NCBI GenBank assembly: GCA_022843405.1
Contig: JALHNQ010000025.1
Span: 1 to 47,397 of the forward strand
DNA length: 47,397 bases
Source: Methylocystis sp.
Lineage (GTDB): Bacteria; Pseudomonadota; Alphaproteobacteria; Rhizobiales; Beijerinckiaceae
Direction: 5' to 3'
Shown: positions 1 to 8,799 of the stretch, in pieces
Layout: each line of letters opens with the position of its first letter
How positions within the stretch are numbered: the first letter of the stretch is position 1
Program-made: the position numbers and the translations under genes
Notes under the pieces: model-generated
Told to the model about the DNA's origin: nothing
What the model saw: only the letters and a program-made list of their open reading frames with translations
Database searches by the model: none

Positions 1-102
1 ACCGTCGACGCCCTCTGGGACAGGATCGGCGCCTTGCTGCTGGAGTTCTCGCCAACCGAATGCGCAAACTTCTTCGCCGCCGCTGGATACGAACCGATTT
101 AA
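1..102 (+). CDS. IS630-type transposase, C-terminal fragment (partial)
   Basis: The window opens inside a reading frame of 33 codons ending in TAA at 100-102. The translation (TVDALWDRIGALLLEF, then SPTECANFFAAAGYEPI) matches the usual end of IS630-family DDE transposases, which finish with an 'ALW..IG.....F.P.EC.N(Y/F)F.AAGY' motif. The rest of the element lies to the left and is not visible. I could not identify the terminal inverted repeat with confidence in the bases after the stop. Recognition rests on this short motif only, so the family call is moderately secure and nothing can be said about activity. Confidence 0.6.
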   Translation, partial: TVDALWDRIGALLLEFSPTECANFFAAAGYEPI

Positions 103-138
103 GACGAATCCGCTCTAGCTGGCGCGCGGTCGACATGT

Positions 139-447
139 TCAGCGCGGCATCGCGGCGTAATGGCGCGCGATCTCGCGCATCTCGGCTTCGGACAGCTGGC
201 GGCTCATATAGCGCATCTCCTCATGCGGCCGCTTGCCGGAACGAAACGCCTTGATCTGGTTGAAGAGATAAAGCTCATGCTGTCCGGCGAGATGCGGAAC
301 GTCGGCGCTTTTGGCGATCCCGTCCGCGCCATGGCAGGCGGCGCATTGGACGATGACGTCGGAGAGATCGCCCGCCCCCGCGCATGTCGCGCTCGAAACG
401 AGAAGCAGGATCGGCAGCAAGAATGTCTTAAGTCGCATGAGCGTCAT
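139..447 (-). CDS. Small periplasmic class I cytochrome c (c553-like)
   Basis: A 102-residue protein from the ATG at 447. Residues 5-25 form a signal peptide (basic MRLK, then a leucine-rich core ending near ATCAGA). The haem-binding CAACH motif is at residues 35-39, and Met78 or Met81 is the likely distal axial ligand. This is the compact single-haem cytochrome c fold used as a soluble periplasmic electron carrier or as a small oxidase or dehydrogenase partner. A second in-frame ATG at 438 is an equally possible start, and neither has a strong ribosome site. The open frame extends further upstream to 537, but that part is low-complexity and precedes the signal peptide, so I exclude it. It stands alone, so its redox partner cannot be inferred. 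Confidence 0.8.
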   Translation of the reverse strand: MTLMRLKTFLLPILLLVSSATCAGAGDLSDVIVQCAACHGADGIAKSADVPHLAGQHELYLFNQIKAFRSGKRPHEEMRYMSRQLSEAEMREIARHYAAMPR

Positions 448-662
448 TTCTAAGCGCGCGAGGAATCGGGATGATAGCGCAGTTTGCTCGCCGCGCGATG
501 CGCGTGCGCAGGACGCGACCCTGCTATCCCCTCCCACGCCGATAGCCCTTCACACGACCGTCATTCTCGTCTAGACAGACGGCGACTTTCGAGCCGGGCG
601 CGCCCCGCTCGCCGCCCGCATACCGTTCAGCCGATAGAATGACGGGCAAGTTCGGGACGCGT

Positions 663-680
663 TCCGGTCCAAGGGCCGGA
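663..680 (+). promoter_or_regulatory. Possible anti-terminator hairpin in the carB leader
   Basis: Bases 663-669 (TCCGGTC) can pair with 674-680 (GGCCGGA) around a four-base loop, with one G-T pair. The right arm overlaps bases 673-678, which are the left arm of the terminator hairpin just downstream, so both stems cannot form together. That is the arrangement of a transcription attenuator. Only base pairing was inspected; no folding energy was calculated and no ligand domain was recognised. Confidence 0.35.
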
Positions 681-696
681 CTCGCGGCCCTTTTTT
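673..696 (+). terminator. Intrinsic terminator about 200 bp upstream of carB
   Basis: GGGCCG (673-678), a six-base loop and CGGCCC (685-690) form a perfect six-pair GC stem followed directly by six T residues (691-696) on the plus strand. This is a textbook Rho-independent terminator. No gene ends just upstream on this strand (the cytochrome gene is on the other strand), so it would stop either a short leader or small RNA started around 560-650, or the carB transcript itself as an attenuator. Confidence 0.7.
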
Positions 697-748
697 ATGC
701 GCGCTCGCCTCCTGCACGGCGTGCGCCGGGCGAACGACGAAAGGTTTT

Positions 749-858
749 CTCATCCTGAGGAGCCGGCGCAGCCGCCGTCTCCAAGGACGAGGAAGCTGCT
801 GGACAAATCCGCCTTCCTGCTTCGAGACGCGCCTTACGGCGCGCCTCGGCACGAGGGC
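749..858. repeat. Pair of palindromic repeat units in the carB leader
   Basis: Bases 749-795 hold a unit of the form CTCATCCTGAGGAGC - variable palindrome - TCCAAGGACGAGGAAG, and about 813-858 hold a diverged copy in the opposite orientation (TTCGAGACGCGCC...GGCGCGCC). The same family recurs near 28.45, 28.95-29.07 and 38.0 kb. The remaining carB leader (about 538-662 and 697-748) shows no convincing gene; a 63-codon open frame across the repeat is an artefact of the repeat. Confidence 0.75.
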
Positions 859-894
859 GAAAGAGCGTTGACGAGCGACGACAACTGAGGCGGC

Positions 895-3800
895 ATGCCG
901 AAACGAACCGACATTTCCACGATCATGATCATCGGCGCCGGCCCGATCGTCATCGGTCAGGCCTGTGAATTCGATTATTCCGGCACCCAGGCCTGCAAGG
1001 CGCTGAGGGCCGAGGGCTACCGGATCGTTCTCGTCAACTCCAATCCGGCGACGATCATGACCGATCCGGACATGGCCGACCGCACCTATATCGAGCCGAT
1101 TACGCCGGAAATCGTCGCCAAAATCATCGAGAAGGAGCGCTATGCGGCGCCCGGCGGCTTCGCACTGCTGCCGACGATGGGCGGACAGACCGCACTCAAC
1201 TGCGCCCTCAGTCTCGAGAAAATGGGCGTGCTGAAAAAATTCGACATCGAGATGATTGGCGCGACGGCGCACGCCATCGACAAGGCCGAGGATCGCGAAC
1301 TGTTTCGCGAGGCGATGACCAAGATCGGCTTGGAAACGCCGAGGTCGCATCACGTCAAGACGCTGCCCGCGGCGCTCGAGGCGCTCGACGACATCGGCCT
1401 GCCGGCGATCATTCGCCCGTCTTTCACGTTAGGGGGCACCGGCGGCGGCATCGCCTATAACAAGGCGGAATTCATCGAAATCGTCGAGCGCGGCATCGAC
1501 GCCTCGCCGACGAACGAAGTTCTGGTCGAAGAAAGCGTCCTCGGCTGGAAAGAATATGAGATGGAGGTCGTCCGCGACAAAGCGGACAATTGCATCATCG
1601 TCTGTTCGATCGAAAACCTCGATCCGATGGGCGTGCACACGGGCGACAGCATCACCGTCGCCCCGGCGCTGACGCTGACCGACAAGGAATATCAGATCAT
1701 GCGCGACGCCTCGATCGCGGTGTTGCGCGAGATCGGCGTCGAGACCGGCGGCTCCAACGTGCAATTCGCGGTCGATCCCAAGAACGGCCGGATGATCGTG
1801 ATCGAGATGAATCCGCGCGTGTCGCGCTCATCAGCGCTGGCGTCGAAAGCCACCGGCTTTCCGATCGCCAAGGTCGCGGCGCGGCTCGCGGTCGGCTACA
1901 CGCTCGACGAGATCGCCAATGATATTACCGGCGGCGCGACGCCGGCCTCCTTCGAGCCGACGATCGATTATATCGTCACCAAGATCCCGCGCTTCGCATT
2001 CGAAAAGTTTCCGGGCTCCGAACCGATATTGACGACCGCGATGAAGTCGGTCGGCGAAGCCATGGCGATCGGCCGCAACTTCGCCGAGTCGCTGCAAAAG
2101 GCGTTGCGCTCGCTGGAGACCGGATTGTCCGGCCTCGACGAGATCGAGATCGAAAGCCTCGGCAAGGGCGACGACATGAATGTGCTGCGCGGCGCCCTCG
2201 GCACGCCGACGCCCGACCGGCTGCTCGTCGTTGGCCAGGCGCTGCGGCTCGGCATGACCGCCGAAACGATTCACGAAGCGAGCCAGATCGACATCTGGTT
2301 CATCGAGCGCATCGCCGAAATCGTCGCGCTCGAAAAAAAGGTGAAGAACTTCGGCCTGCCCGAGGACGCCGAGAATTTTCGCAAGCTCAAATTCGCCGGC
2401 TTTTCCGATCTGCGTCTCGCAACGCTTGCCGGGCTTGAGGAAGACGCCGTCCGCGACATGCGCCATCGTCTTGGCGTGCGTCCCGTCTACAAGCGCATCG
2501 ACACTTGCGCGGCGGAATTCGCTTCGCCGACGGCCTATATGTATTCGACCTATGAAGCGCCTTTCATCGGCGTTCCAGCGAATGAAGCGCGCCCAACGGA
2601 CAGGAACAAGATCGTCATCCTCGGCGGCGGCCCCAACCGTATCGGCCAGGGCATCGAATTCGACTATTGCTGCTGTCACGCCTGCTTCGCGCTCGGCGAC
2701 GCCGGTTTCGAAACGATCATGATCAATTGCAATCCGGAGACGGTGTCGACCGATTACGACACCTCCGATCGGCTTTATTTCGAACCTCTGACCAATGAAG
2801 ACGTGGCTGAAATCCTCGACGTCGAAAAATCCAACGGCGCGCTCATCGGCGTCATCGTCCAATATGGCGGCCAGACGCCGCTGAAGCTTGCGCATGGCCT
2901 CGAGCAGGCCGGCGCGCCGATCCTTGGCACGCCGGTCGATTCAATCGATCTCGCTGAGGACCGCGACCGCTTCAAGCGGCTGCTCGACAAATTGGGGCTC
3001 AAGCAGCCCAAGAACGGCATCGCCTATTCGGTCGAGCAGTCGCGCATCGTCGTGCAGGAACTCGGATTGCCGCTCGTCGTGCGTCCGAGCTATGTGCTCG
3101 GCGGCCGCGCCATGGCGATCATCCGCGACCAAAGCGATCTCGACGATTATCTCCTGGGAACATTGCCGAGCCTCGTGCCCTCCGAGGTCAAGGCGCGCTA
3201 CCCGAACGACAAGACCGGACAGATCAACACGGTGCTGGGCAAGAATCCGCTGCTCTTCGACCGCTATCTCACCGACGCCATCGAGGTCGACGTGGACTGT
3301 CTCGCCGACGGCGACGAGGCGGTGATCGCCGGCGTCATGGAACATATCGAAGAGGCGGGCATTCATTCGGGCGATTCCGCCTGCTCGCTGCCGCCGCGCT
3401 CGCTCGCCCCCGAGACGATCGCCGCGCTGGAGGCGCAGACGGCAAGCCTCGCGATGGCGCTCGGGGTGGTCGGGCTGATGAATGTGCAGTTCGCGCTCAA
3501 AAACGGCGAAATTTACGTGCTGGAAGTCAATCCGCGCGCGTCCCGCACCGTGCCTTTCGTAGCCAAGGTCATCGGCAGGCCGATCGCCAAAATCGCGGCC
3601 CAGATTATGGCCGGCGCGAAGCTTGCCGACTTCGTTCCGCTCGAAACGAAGCCGGCGCATGTCGGGGTGAAGGAAGCCGTGTTCCCCTTCGCGCGGTTTC
3701 CGGGCGTCGACACCGTCCTCGGCCCGGAAATGCGCTCGACCGGCGAAGTCATGGGCCTCGACAATTCGTTTGACGCCGCCTTTGTCAAAAGTCAGCTCGC

Positions 3801-4233
3801 GGGCGGCGCCAAGGCGCCGCGCGAAGGCGTGGTTTTCGTCTCGGTCAAGGACGCCGACAAGGGCCGCATCATCCCGGCGGTTCGACTGTTGAAAGAAGTC
3901 GGCTTTTCCGTCGTCGCCACGGGCGGCACGGCGCGCTATCTGGTCGAGCGGGGAATCGCCGCCCAGAAGCTGAACAAGGTCTCGGAGGGGAGGCCGCATA
4001 TCGTCGACGCGATCAAGAACGGCTCGATCGCGCTTGTTTTCAATACGACTGAGGGTGCGCAGGCGCTCGCCGACTCGCGCTCCTTGCGCCGCGCGGCGCT
4101 TCTGCATAAGGTTCCCTATTACACGACCCTGGCAGGGGCGGTCGCGGCGGCCCAGGGGATACGCGCCTATGTGTCGGGGGACCTTAAGGTCCGGGCGCTG
4201 CAGGATTATTTTCCGCCGACCGCGACCAACTGA
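895..4233 (+). CDS. carB: Carbamoyl-phosphate synthase large subunit
   Basis: This 1,112-residue protein makes carbamoyl phosphate from bicarbonate, two ATP and ammonia channelled from the small subunit CarA, feeding pyrimidine and arginine synthesis in the cytoplasm. The two homologous halves are clear: each starts with a nucleotide-binding segment ([19 protein letters not shown] near residue 12; [19 protein letters not shown] near 576). A glycine-rich ATP-grasp loop (GGTGGGIA) lies near residue 180, with the metal-site signature [18 protein letters not shown] near 304 and its second-half counterpart [16 protein letters not shown] near 879. The last 150 or so residues ([11 protein letters not shown] onward) form the MGS-like allosteric domain. 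It is slightly longer than the E. coli enzyme (1,073), as is usual in alphaproteobacteria. carA is not in the window. greA follows 158 bp downstream, a common arrangement in this class. The leader contains the terminator and repeat described separately. Confidence 0.98.
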   Translation: MPKRTDISTIMIIGAGPIVIGQACEFDYSGTQACKALRAEGYRIVLVNSNPATIMTDPDMADRTYIEPITPEIVAKIIEKERYAAPGGFALLPTMGGQTALNCALSLEKMGVLKKFDIEMIGATAHAIDKAEDRELFREAMTKIGLETPRSHHVKTLPAALEALDDIGLPAIIRPSFTLGGTGGGIAYNKAEFIEIVERGIDASPTNEVLVEESVLGWKEYEMEVVRDKADNCIIVCSIENLDPMGVHTGDSITVAPALTLTDKEYQIMRDASIAVLREIGVETGGSNVQFAVDPKNGRMIVIEMNPRVSRSSALASKATGFPIAKVAARLAVGYTLDEIANDITGGATPASFEPTIDYIVTKIPRFAFEKFPGSEPILTTAMKSVGEAMAIGRNFAESLQKALRSLETGLSGLDEIEIESLGKGDDMNVLRGALGTPTPDRLLVVGQALRLGMTAETIHEASQIDIWFIERIAEIVALEKKVKNFGLPEDAENFRKLKFAGFSDLRLATLAGLEEDAVRDMRHRLGVRPVYKRIDTCAAEFASPTAYMYSTYEAPFIGVPANEARPTDRNKIVILGGGPNRIGQGIEFDYCCCHACFALGDAGFETIMINCNPETVSTDYDTSDRLYFEPLTNEDVAEILDVEKSNGALIGVIVQYGGQTPLKLAHGLEQAGAPILGTPVDSIDLAEDRDRFKRLLDKLGLKQPKNGIAYSVEQSRIVVQELGLPLVVRPSYVLGGRAMAIIRDQSDLDDYLLGTLPSLVPSEVKARYPNDKTGQINTVLGKNPLLFDRYLTDAIEVDVDCLADGDEAVIAGVMEHIEEAGIHSGDSACSLPPRSLAPETIAALEAQTASLAMALGVVGLMNVQFALKNGEIYVLEVNPRASRTVPFVAKVIGRPIAKIAAQIMAGAKLADFVPLETKPAHVGVKEAVFPFARFPGVDTVLGPEMRSTGEVMGLDNSFDAAFVKSQLAGGAKAPREGVVFVSVKDADKGRIIPAVRLLKEVGFSVVATGGTARYLVERGIAAQKLNKVSEGRPHIVDAIKNGSIALVFNTTEGAQALADSRSLRRAALLHKVPYYTTLAGAVAAAQGIRAYVSGDLKVRALQDYFPPTATN

Positions 4234-4391
4234 ATATTGAGGAGTTCTGCGACTCAGTCGGCGATGCGCTGACTTTTGGCCGCGATTGGCCAACCCCAGC
4301 TTGACCGGTGGCTGCACCGACGCGCGCGCCGACGGCGCAATTGAAGCGCCGCATGTCGGGCGAAACTTAAGAAAGGCGAGAAGCGAGAGCA

Positions 4392-4868
4392 ATGGTGGAC
4401 AAGGTGCCCATGACCGCCGCCGGCTATGCGGCGCTCACTGAGGAATTGCGCCGCAGGCAGCAGGAAGACCGTCCGCGCATCATTCAGCAGATCGCTGAGG
4501 CGCGCGCCCATGGCGACCTTTCGGAAAACGCCGAATATCACGCCGCCAAGGAAGCCCAGTCGCTCAACGAAGGCCGCATCGCCGAACTTGAGGACAAGCT
4601 GTCGCGCGCCGAAGTCATTGATGTATCGAAGCTCAACGGCTCGACCATCAAATTCGGCGCGACGGTCACGGTCGTCGACGAGGACACCGAAGAGGAGCGG
4701 GCCTATCAGATCGTCGGCGAAACCGAGGCCGACGTGAAGAGCGGCCGAGTGTCGATCACGAGCCCGATCGCCCGGGCGCTGATCGGCAAGACGGTCGGCG
4801 ACACTGTCGAGGTCACGACGCCCGGCGGCGGCAAAAGCTACGAGATTCTGAAGGTTGCCTTTGGGTGA
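4392..4868 (+). CDS. greA: Transcription elongation factor GreA
   Basis: A 158-residue protein of standard GreA length. GreA enters the secondary channel of backtracked RNA polymerase and stimulates cleavage of the extruded 3' RNA end. The N-terminal half is the antiparallel coiled coil, with the signature [13 protein letters not shown] near residues 40-52 containing the acidic tip residues that hold the catalytic metal. The C-terminal half is the FKBP-like globular domain ([18 protein letters not shown], then [10 protein letters not shown]). The ATG at 4392 follows a GAGAGC-rich stretch. It lies downstream of carB, and its last 14 bases overlap the next gene, implying translational coupling. 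Confidence 0.97.
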   Translation: MVDKVPMTAAGYAALTEELRRRQQEDRPRIIQQIAEARAHGDLSENAEYHAAKEAQSLNEGRIAELEDKLSRAEVIDVSKLNGSTIKFGATVTVVDEDTEEERAYQIVGETEADVKSGRVSITSPIARALIGKTVGDTVEVTTPGGGKSYEILKVAFG

Positions 4869-5859
4869 GGCGCGGGGCGCCTCCTCTCGCTCGGCCCTTC
4901 CGCCGCATACCACACTCCGCATCCTCTCCGACGGACGCGCCGGCCATGAGGCACAAACGCTCGGCATTGCTGAGGCGCTGGGGCTTACGCCCGACCTCCG
5001 CCGCATCGCGCCGCGTTCGCACTATGCCGCGCTCGCGCCTTTCGCGCCCCCCGATCCGGGCGATGCGCGCGCCTATGCCCCGCCCTATCCCGACATCGCC
5101 ATCGCCGCGGGACGCCGGACGATCCCTGCGCTCCAGCGCTTGAAGCGCTCTTCGGGCGGGCGGACCTTCACGGTCTATGTAAACAGGCCGGCGAACGGGC
5201 TCGGCGCCGGCGATCTCATCGTCGCGCCGCGCCATGACGGGTTTTCCGGCGGTAACGTCGTGACGCCGCTGACGCCCGCCAACCGCATCACGCCGGAACG
5301 GCTCGCGGACGCGCGCGCCGCGCCTGATCCCCGCATCGCCGCCCTGCCCCGTCCGCGCGTCGCGCTGATCGTCGGCGGCGACAGCCGACATGGCGCCTAC
5401 GGCGCGACGCACATCGCCGAACTGGAGCATATCGCCGCTTCGCTGCTCGCGAGCGGGCGCGGCGTGATGGCCACCGCTTCGCGCCGCACGCCCCTCGCCC
5501 TGCGCGAGACGCTTCGCCGCGTTCTGGTCGCCCCGCGCGGCTTCTTCTGGGATGGAGAGGGAGAGAACCCCTATCTCTCGATGCTGGCGAACGCCGATGC
5601 GATCATCGTCACCGGCGACAGCGTCAACATGGTGGGGGAAGCGATCGCCGCCGCCGCGCCGGTCTATGTCGTCCCCGCGCCCGGACGCCGAAGCAAGATC
5701 GACGCCTATCTCGCGGCGCTCACCGACGCCGGCGCCATCCGCATGTGGCGCGGCGCGCTCGAGGATTGGGGGCGCGTTCCGGTCAATGCGACGCCTGATA
5801 TCGCAAGCGCCGTCGCGCGGGCCTATTTGGCCTTCGCCGCCGCGCGCCGCAGTTCCTAA
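4855..5859 (+). CDS. Mitochondrial fission ELM1-like family protein
   Basis: A 334-residue protein of the bacterial ELM1/DUF1022 family (Pfam ELM1, named for a plant mitochondrial fission factor). The biochemical role of bacterial members is not established. Family hallmarks visible are the N-terminal [21 protein letters not shown], the central [14 protein letters not shown], and the late segment [23 protein letters not shown], a layout that resembles a glycosyltransferase-B fold; that resemblance is my inference. The frame opens at a TTG inside the end of greA (14-base overlap); a slightly later start just before [10 protein letters not shown] is possible. It probably shares the carB-greA transcript, and tRNA-Thr follows 93 bp downstream. 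Confidence 0.8.
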   Translation: MPLGEARGASSRSALPPHTTLRILSDGRAGHEAQTLGIAEALGLTPDLRRIAPRSHYAALAPFAPPDPGDARAYAPPYPDIAIAAGRRTIPALQRLKRSSGGRTFTVYVNRPANGLGAGDLIVAPRHDGFSGGNVVTPLTPANRITPERLADARAAPDPRIAALPRPRVALIVGGDSRHGAYGATHIAELEHIAASLLASGRGVMATASRRTPLALRETLRRVLVAPRGFFWDGEGENPYLSMLANADAIIVTGDSVNMVGEAIAAAAPVYVVPAPGRRSKIDAYLAALTDAGAIRMWRGALEDWGRVPVNATPDIASAVARAYLAFAAARRSS

Positions 5860-5952
5860 AGCGCCGCCGCCTTGCAAGGCGCGTGGCTGCTTGAAAAAGC
5901 CGCCGCGCGCCGATAAGAGTGACGCGCCGCGCGCCCTTCGCGCAAAGCGATC

Positions 5953-6028
5953 GCCGCTTTAGCTCAGCTGGTAGAGCACATCATTCGTAATGATGGGGTC
6001 GGGGGTTCGAATCCCTCAAGCGGCACCA
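5953..6028 (+). tRNA. tRNA-Thr (anticodon CGU)
   Basis: A complete cloverleaf: acceptor GCCGCTT (5953-5959) pairs with AAGCGGC (6018-6024), the D arm is GCTC...GAGC, and the anticodon stem CATCA/TGATG encloses the loop TTCGTAA with anticodon CGT reading ACG. The T arm is GAGGG-type with TTCGAAT, and A plus an encoded CCA close at 6025-6028. The genes immediately downstream have lower GC and an accessory character, so this tRNA is a plausible island attachment site. Confidence 0.95.
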
Positions 6029-6092
6029 GTAAAATCAAAGATTTGTAAAAAATCCCAGATTAAAAAAACCGAACCCAAGCGGACTCGCTTTA

Positions 6093-6740
6093 ATGAAATG
6101 CCCACACTGCTTGATCGCCTTCCATGACAGTTGGTTTGAAAATACTATCGATCGCTATGGTAGAGTTCTCCGGGCTCCTTCGGGCGAGCTCTGGAAATAT
6201 CGAACCGCGCACTGTCCCAAGTGCGACGAACTCACCATTGAGATTGGGGATTCAAAAGAAGGCTGGAGAATGGTCTATCCGCTCGGCGCCGCGCGTGGAC
6301 CGGTGCCGAGGGAAGTTCCGCCCGACGTCGCGCAGGACTATGTGGAGGCGTGCAATGTTCTCTCGATCAGCCCCAAGGCGTCTGCCGCCCTTTCGAGACG
6401 TTGTCTGCAAAATATCCTTCACTCGTACGGCTATAAGGACCGCGATCTAGCTCGGGAAATTGACCTATTGCTCAATGAGACCGATCCCAAGAAATCTCTG
6501 CCTTACAAATTGCGCGAAACGGTCGATGCAATTAGAAATTTTGGCAATTTTTCTGCCCATCCGATCGACGACAAAACTACGTTGCAGGTGATCGAGGTGG
6601 AAGACCACGAGGCTGAATGGTGCCTCGAAATGATCGAGGAGCTATTCGACCATTTCTATGTAGGCCCAGCCGCCGCTAAGGCCAAAAAGGATGCTCTTAA
6701 CGCGAAGCTGGCCGCGGCAGGAAAACCTCCAGCAAAATAG
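6093..6740 (+). CDS. DUF4145 domain protein with N-terminal zinc ribbon
   Basis: A 215-residue protein. Residues 1-50 carry two Cys pairs (CPHC at 3-6 and CPKC near 41) typical of a small zinc ribbon. The body from about residue 85 (SISPKASAALSRRCLQNILHSYG) through AIRNFGNFSAHPIDD matches the DUF4145 signature. That helical domain occurs alone, fused to restriction or helicase proteins and in defence islands; its activity is unknown, although its helical layout and conserved 'RN.G..aH' stretch recall HEPN-type RNases (inference). The coding region is visibly less GC-rich than the chromosome and starts 65 bp after tRNA-Thr, suggesting transfer. No clear ribosome site precedes the ATG. Confidence 0.75.
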   Translation: MKCPHCLIAFHDSWFENTIDRYGRVLRAPSGELWKYRTAHCPKCDELTIEIGDSKEGWRMVYPLGAARGPVPREVPPDVAQDYVEACNVLSISPKASAALSRRCLQNILHSYGYKDRDLAREIDLLLNETDPKKSLPYKLRETVDAIRNFGNFSAHPIDDKTTLQVIEVEDHEAEWCLEMIEELFDHFYVGPAAAKAKKDALNAKLAAAGKPPAK

Positions 6741-6945
6741 GGCAGGCATCTCGTGCAACGGGCGTAACTGCCCCCTCTGTAGCTCGCGAACTCTCCCGTT
6801 GAACAGCGTTCGATAGGACGGGCCGCAGGGCACGCGTGGCGGTGTATAAAGAAACCGAGGGCTGATTCGCAGCGTGGCGTTTTGCGAAAAACCTCGCCGC
6901 TTTAGACCCTTAGCCGGTCCAAAGACGACGCTGAAAGAAAATTCG

Positions 6946-7257
6946 ATGACTTTCCGATTTGTGAAGCGCCGGCAGCATCAACGCCGAACGCGTTCTGGGC
7001 GGGTCTATATCGTTCGCGAACATTTGGCGGTCTATGACCGACAGGACGAAACAAGAAAGAAAAGCTATCGACACCCCTGCCCCAAATGCGGCGCTGAGAT
7101 CATAAGCACGAAGATGCAAAATGGTGGTTGGCTTCATTGCGAAGGCGGCAAGGGACTTTCGCGCGTGAAGCACCCTTGCTTGCATATGGGGGAACATTTG
7201 TCGCGTCGGCGCGACAGCGGCACTCCCGACCTGTTCGAGACGGTTGCAAAACGGTGA
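6946..7257 (+). CDS. Hypothetical zinc-ribbon protein
   Basis: A 103-residue basic protein from the ATG at 6946 (MTFRFVKRRQHQRRTRSGR). An in-frame ATG at 6874 would add 24 residues, but they look like non-coding read-through. A CPKCG motif near residue 48 and a second Cys/His group (LHCEGG; HPCLHMGEH) could bind one zinc ion. I do not recognise a family. It continues the accessory stretch after tRNA-Thr and the DUF4145 gene. Whether it is expressed is unknown. Confidence 0.45.
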   Translation: MTFRFVKRRQHQRRTRSGRVYIVREHLAVYDRQDETRKKSYRHPCPKCGAEIISTKMQNGGWLHCEGGKGLSRVKHPCLHMGEHLSRRRDSGTPDLFETVAKR

Positions 7258-7534
7258 TAGTTCCCGCCAACGATCGCGATCGAGTTTAAAAAAGGGAATT
7301 GGGATTTCGTTGTTTCCCAATCGCTGCCGGCGTCGTTGGCGTGTACTTGTTTTTTTGAGTATTACGCCCTGGCCTTCCCTCAGAGATGGATTCAGGCGCC
7401 GTCGCGAAAAGGCGACGCCGACCTTCACCTTGGCAAATTGACAAGGAACAGCCGCAGGGATTTTGTTCAAGGCGTTGGCTCGAGCGCCGCTGTGAACTAC
7501 TGATGAGGTCCATTTCGCAGAGAGGGAGGTTCGA

Positions 7535-7825
7535 ATGATGCGCCTTAAGAAGTTTGGGTTGGTGTTTGGCCTGATGCTCGGCGCTGTTGTCATCGCGCCA
7601 GGGGCGAAAGCCCAAGATCCTATTTCAGCGCTTGGCGCGGGCGTGAATCGCGCCGGCGCCGAAGCAGGTCAGGCATTAACCGGCGTCTTGAACAAGGTGA
7701 CGGGGAACCCCACGGCGGCGCCTGTCAGCCCCTCGCCGGCTCCCGCAACGGCGATCTCGGCTGGCGCGGTCCATCATCATCATTATCATCACCACCACCA
7801 CCATCATCACCATCATCATTCATGA
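7535..7825 (+). CDS. Secreted small protein with C-terminal polyhistidine tail
   Basis: A 96-residue protein. Residues 1-26 are a clear signal peptide (MMRLKKF, hydrophobic core, cleavage after AKA before QDP). The mature part has a short helical segment (ISALGAGVNRAGAEAGQAL), a Pro/Ala/Ser linker, and a tail made almost entirely of His with one Tyr, ending in Ser. A strong ribosome site (GGGAGG) lies a few bases before the ATG. Polyhistidine tails chelate Ni, Cu, Zn or Co, so a periplasmic metal buffer or chaperone role is an inference, not a family assignment. A weak promoter-like TTGACA at 7438 is followed 17 bases later by TTTTGT. A GC hairpin follows the stop. Confidence 0.75.
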   Translation: MMRLKKFGLVFGLMLGAVVIAPGAKAQDPISALGAGVNRAGAEAGQALTGVLNKVTGNPTAAPVSPSPAPATAISAGAVHHHHYHHHHHHHHHHHS

Positions 7826-7828
7826 GAT

Positions 7829-7851
7829 GGGGCTGCGGGATTCTCAGCCCC
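7829..7851 (+). terminator. GC-rich hairpin after the His-tail gene
   Basis: GGGGCTG (7829-7835), a nine-base loop and CAGCCCC (7845-7851) form a seven-pair stem starting just after the stop codon at 7825 and between two convergent genes. It has no T tract on either strand, so it may be an inefficient terminator or only a transcript-stabilising stem. Confidence 0.4.
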
Positions 7852-7902
7852 GTCGCCGGCTTCCCGCAGCCTCGCCTCAACCAACCGGTTCCGCCACTCG
7901 AC

Positions 7903-8718
7903 CTATCGCGGAATGCGGCCCGTCAGCAGGTAGAAAAGATGTGAGGTCACCAGCGCCTCGGGACTGGACAGATGCCGCTCGACGGCGGCGACGTCGCTCT
8001 CCAGCTCGGCGCGTCCGATAAAGCCCTGCTCGATCATCTGCTCTCGAACATTATTGACGAAGTCGAGCAGAATCAGACGGCCGGGATTAGGCGCCGAGGA
8101 GACATAGGCGACCGCCTCGACGTGGATATCGGTGACGCCGGCCGCGCGAAAAAGCGAATGCGTGCGTCGGCCGATGCACAGGTCGATTCCTTGCGCGTCC
8201 GAATAGGCCCTATAGGCGTCGAGAAGACGGCTCCATTCCGCGCTGGGCGGGTCGCAATTTAACGAAAGCAGGTCGGCCTCGAAACTCGCGACCCAGCCGC
8301 CGGGGCGCACGAGCGACGCCATTTCGCGCACGATTCGCTGGGGGTCCGGCACGTTGACAAGCACGAGCCGCATATGGGCGCCATCGAACGACGCGCGCGG
8401 CTGTCCCGCGTCGAACGCGTCCCCCTCGATGACCTCGACCTGCGATAGGGAGCGCTCGGCGACATGGCGGCGCGCCAGGCTGGCGAAACGGGCGTCGCGC
8501 TCAAGGCCGATCACCGATCCGGTCGGGCCGACGCGCTCGGCCAACAGACTCAACACATAGCCGGGGCCACAGCCCAGATCGATGACGCGCTCGCCGGGCT
8601 TGATTCCGAGCCTGTCCAATTGCGCTTGTGTCGCGGGCGCGAGAACGGCGCTCTGGCTGTCGAGCCGCGCTTGCTCGGCTTCGCTGCAGCCGAGGAGGTA
8701 ACAGCCGCTTCCCGTCAC
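7903..8718 (-). CDS. Class I SAM-dependent methyltransferase
   Basis: A Rossmann-fold methyltransferase of about 271 residues. The SAM-binding motif I (RVIDLGCGPGY) lies near residues 46-56, followed by an acidic motif II (IGLERDARFASLARRH), a motif near EGDAFD and the post-motif FDGAHMRLVLVNVPDP. The distal half includes a long substrate-binding region that does not identify a substrate. I prefer the GTG at 8718 because GGAGGG lies at ideal spacing; the frame can be opened at ATG 8754, but no ribosome site is seen there. Related proteins are often annotated UbiE-like or 'methyltransferase domain'. It is co-directional with the SDR gene 81 bp upstream, but no pathway link is evident. Confidence 0.8.
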   Translation of the reverse strand: MTGSGCYLLGCSEAEQARLDSQSAVLAPATQAQLDRLGIKPGERVIDLGCGPGYVLSLLAERVGPTGSVIGLERDARFASLARRHVAERSLSQVEVIEGDAFDAGQPRASFDGAHMRLVLVNVPDPQRIVREMASLVRPGGWVASFEADLLSLNCDPPSAEWSRLLDAYRAYSDAQGIDLCIGRRTHSLFRAAGVTDIHVEAVAYVSSAPNPGRLILLDFVNNVREQMIEQGFIGRAELESDVAAVERHLSSPEALVTSHLFYLLTGRIPR

Positions 8719-8799
8719 AAATCCCTCCGCCCCGCGTGCGTCGGCTCGCAACATCACGAACTATGGGCCGCGGCGGCTCCCGAAATCAAATATCCCGCG

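Noticed and set aside
697-888. 63-codon plus-strand open frame before carB
   Set aside because: Made of the palindromic repeat units; the same peptide-like strings (HPEEP) occur wherever the repeat is read.
4276-4293. TTGGCC/GGCCAA hairpin between carB and greA
   Set aside because: Six-pair stem without a T tract; too weak to call a terminator.
2941-4392. Minus-strand open frame of 483 codons over carB and its downstream gap
   Set aside because: Antisense shadow of carB with low-complexity Arg/Asp composition and no motif.
6910-7593. Minus-strand open frames opposite the zinc-ribbon gene and the His-tail gene start
   Set aside because: No motif or ribosome site, and they run across the signal-peptide region of a credible gene.
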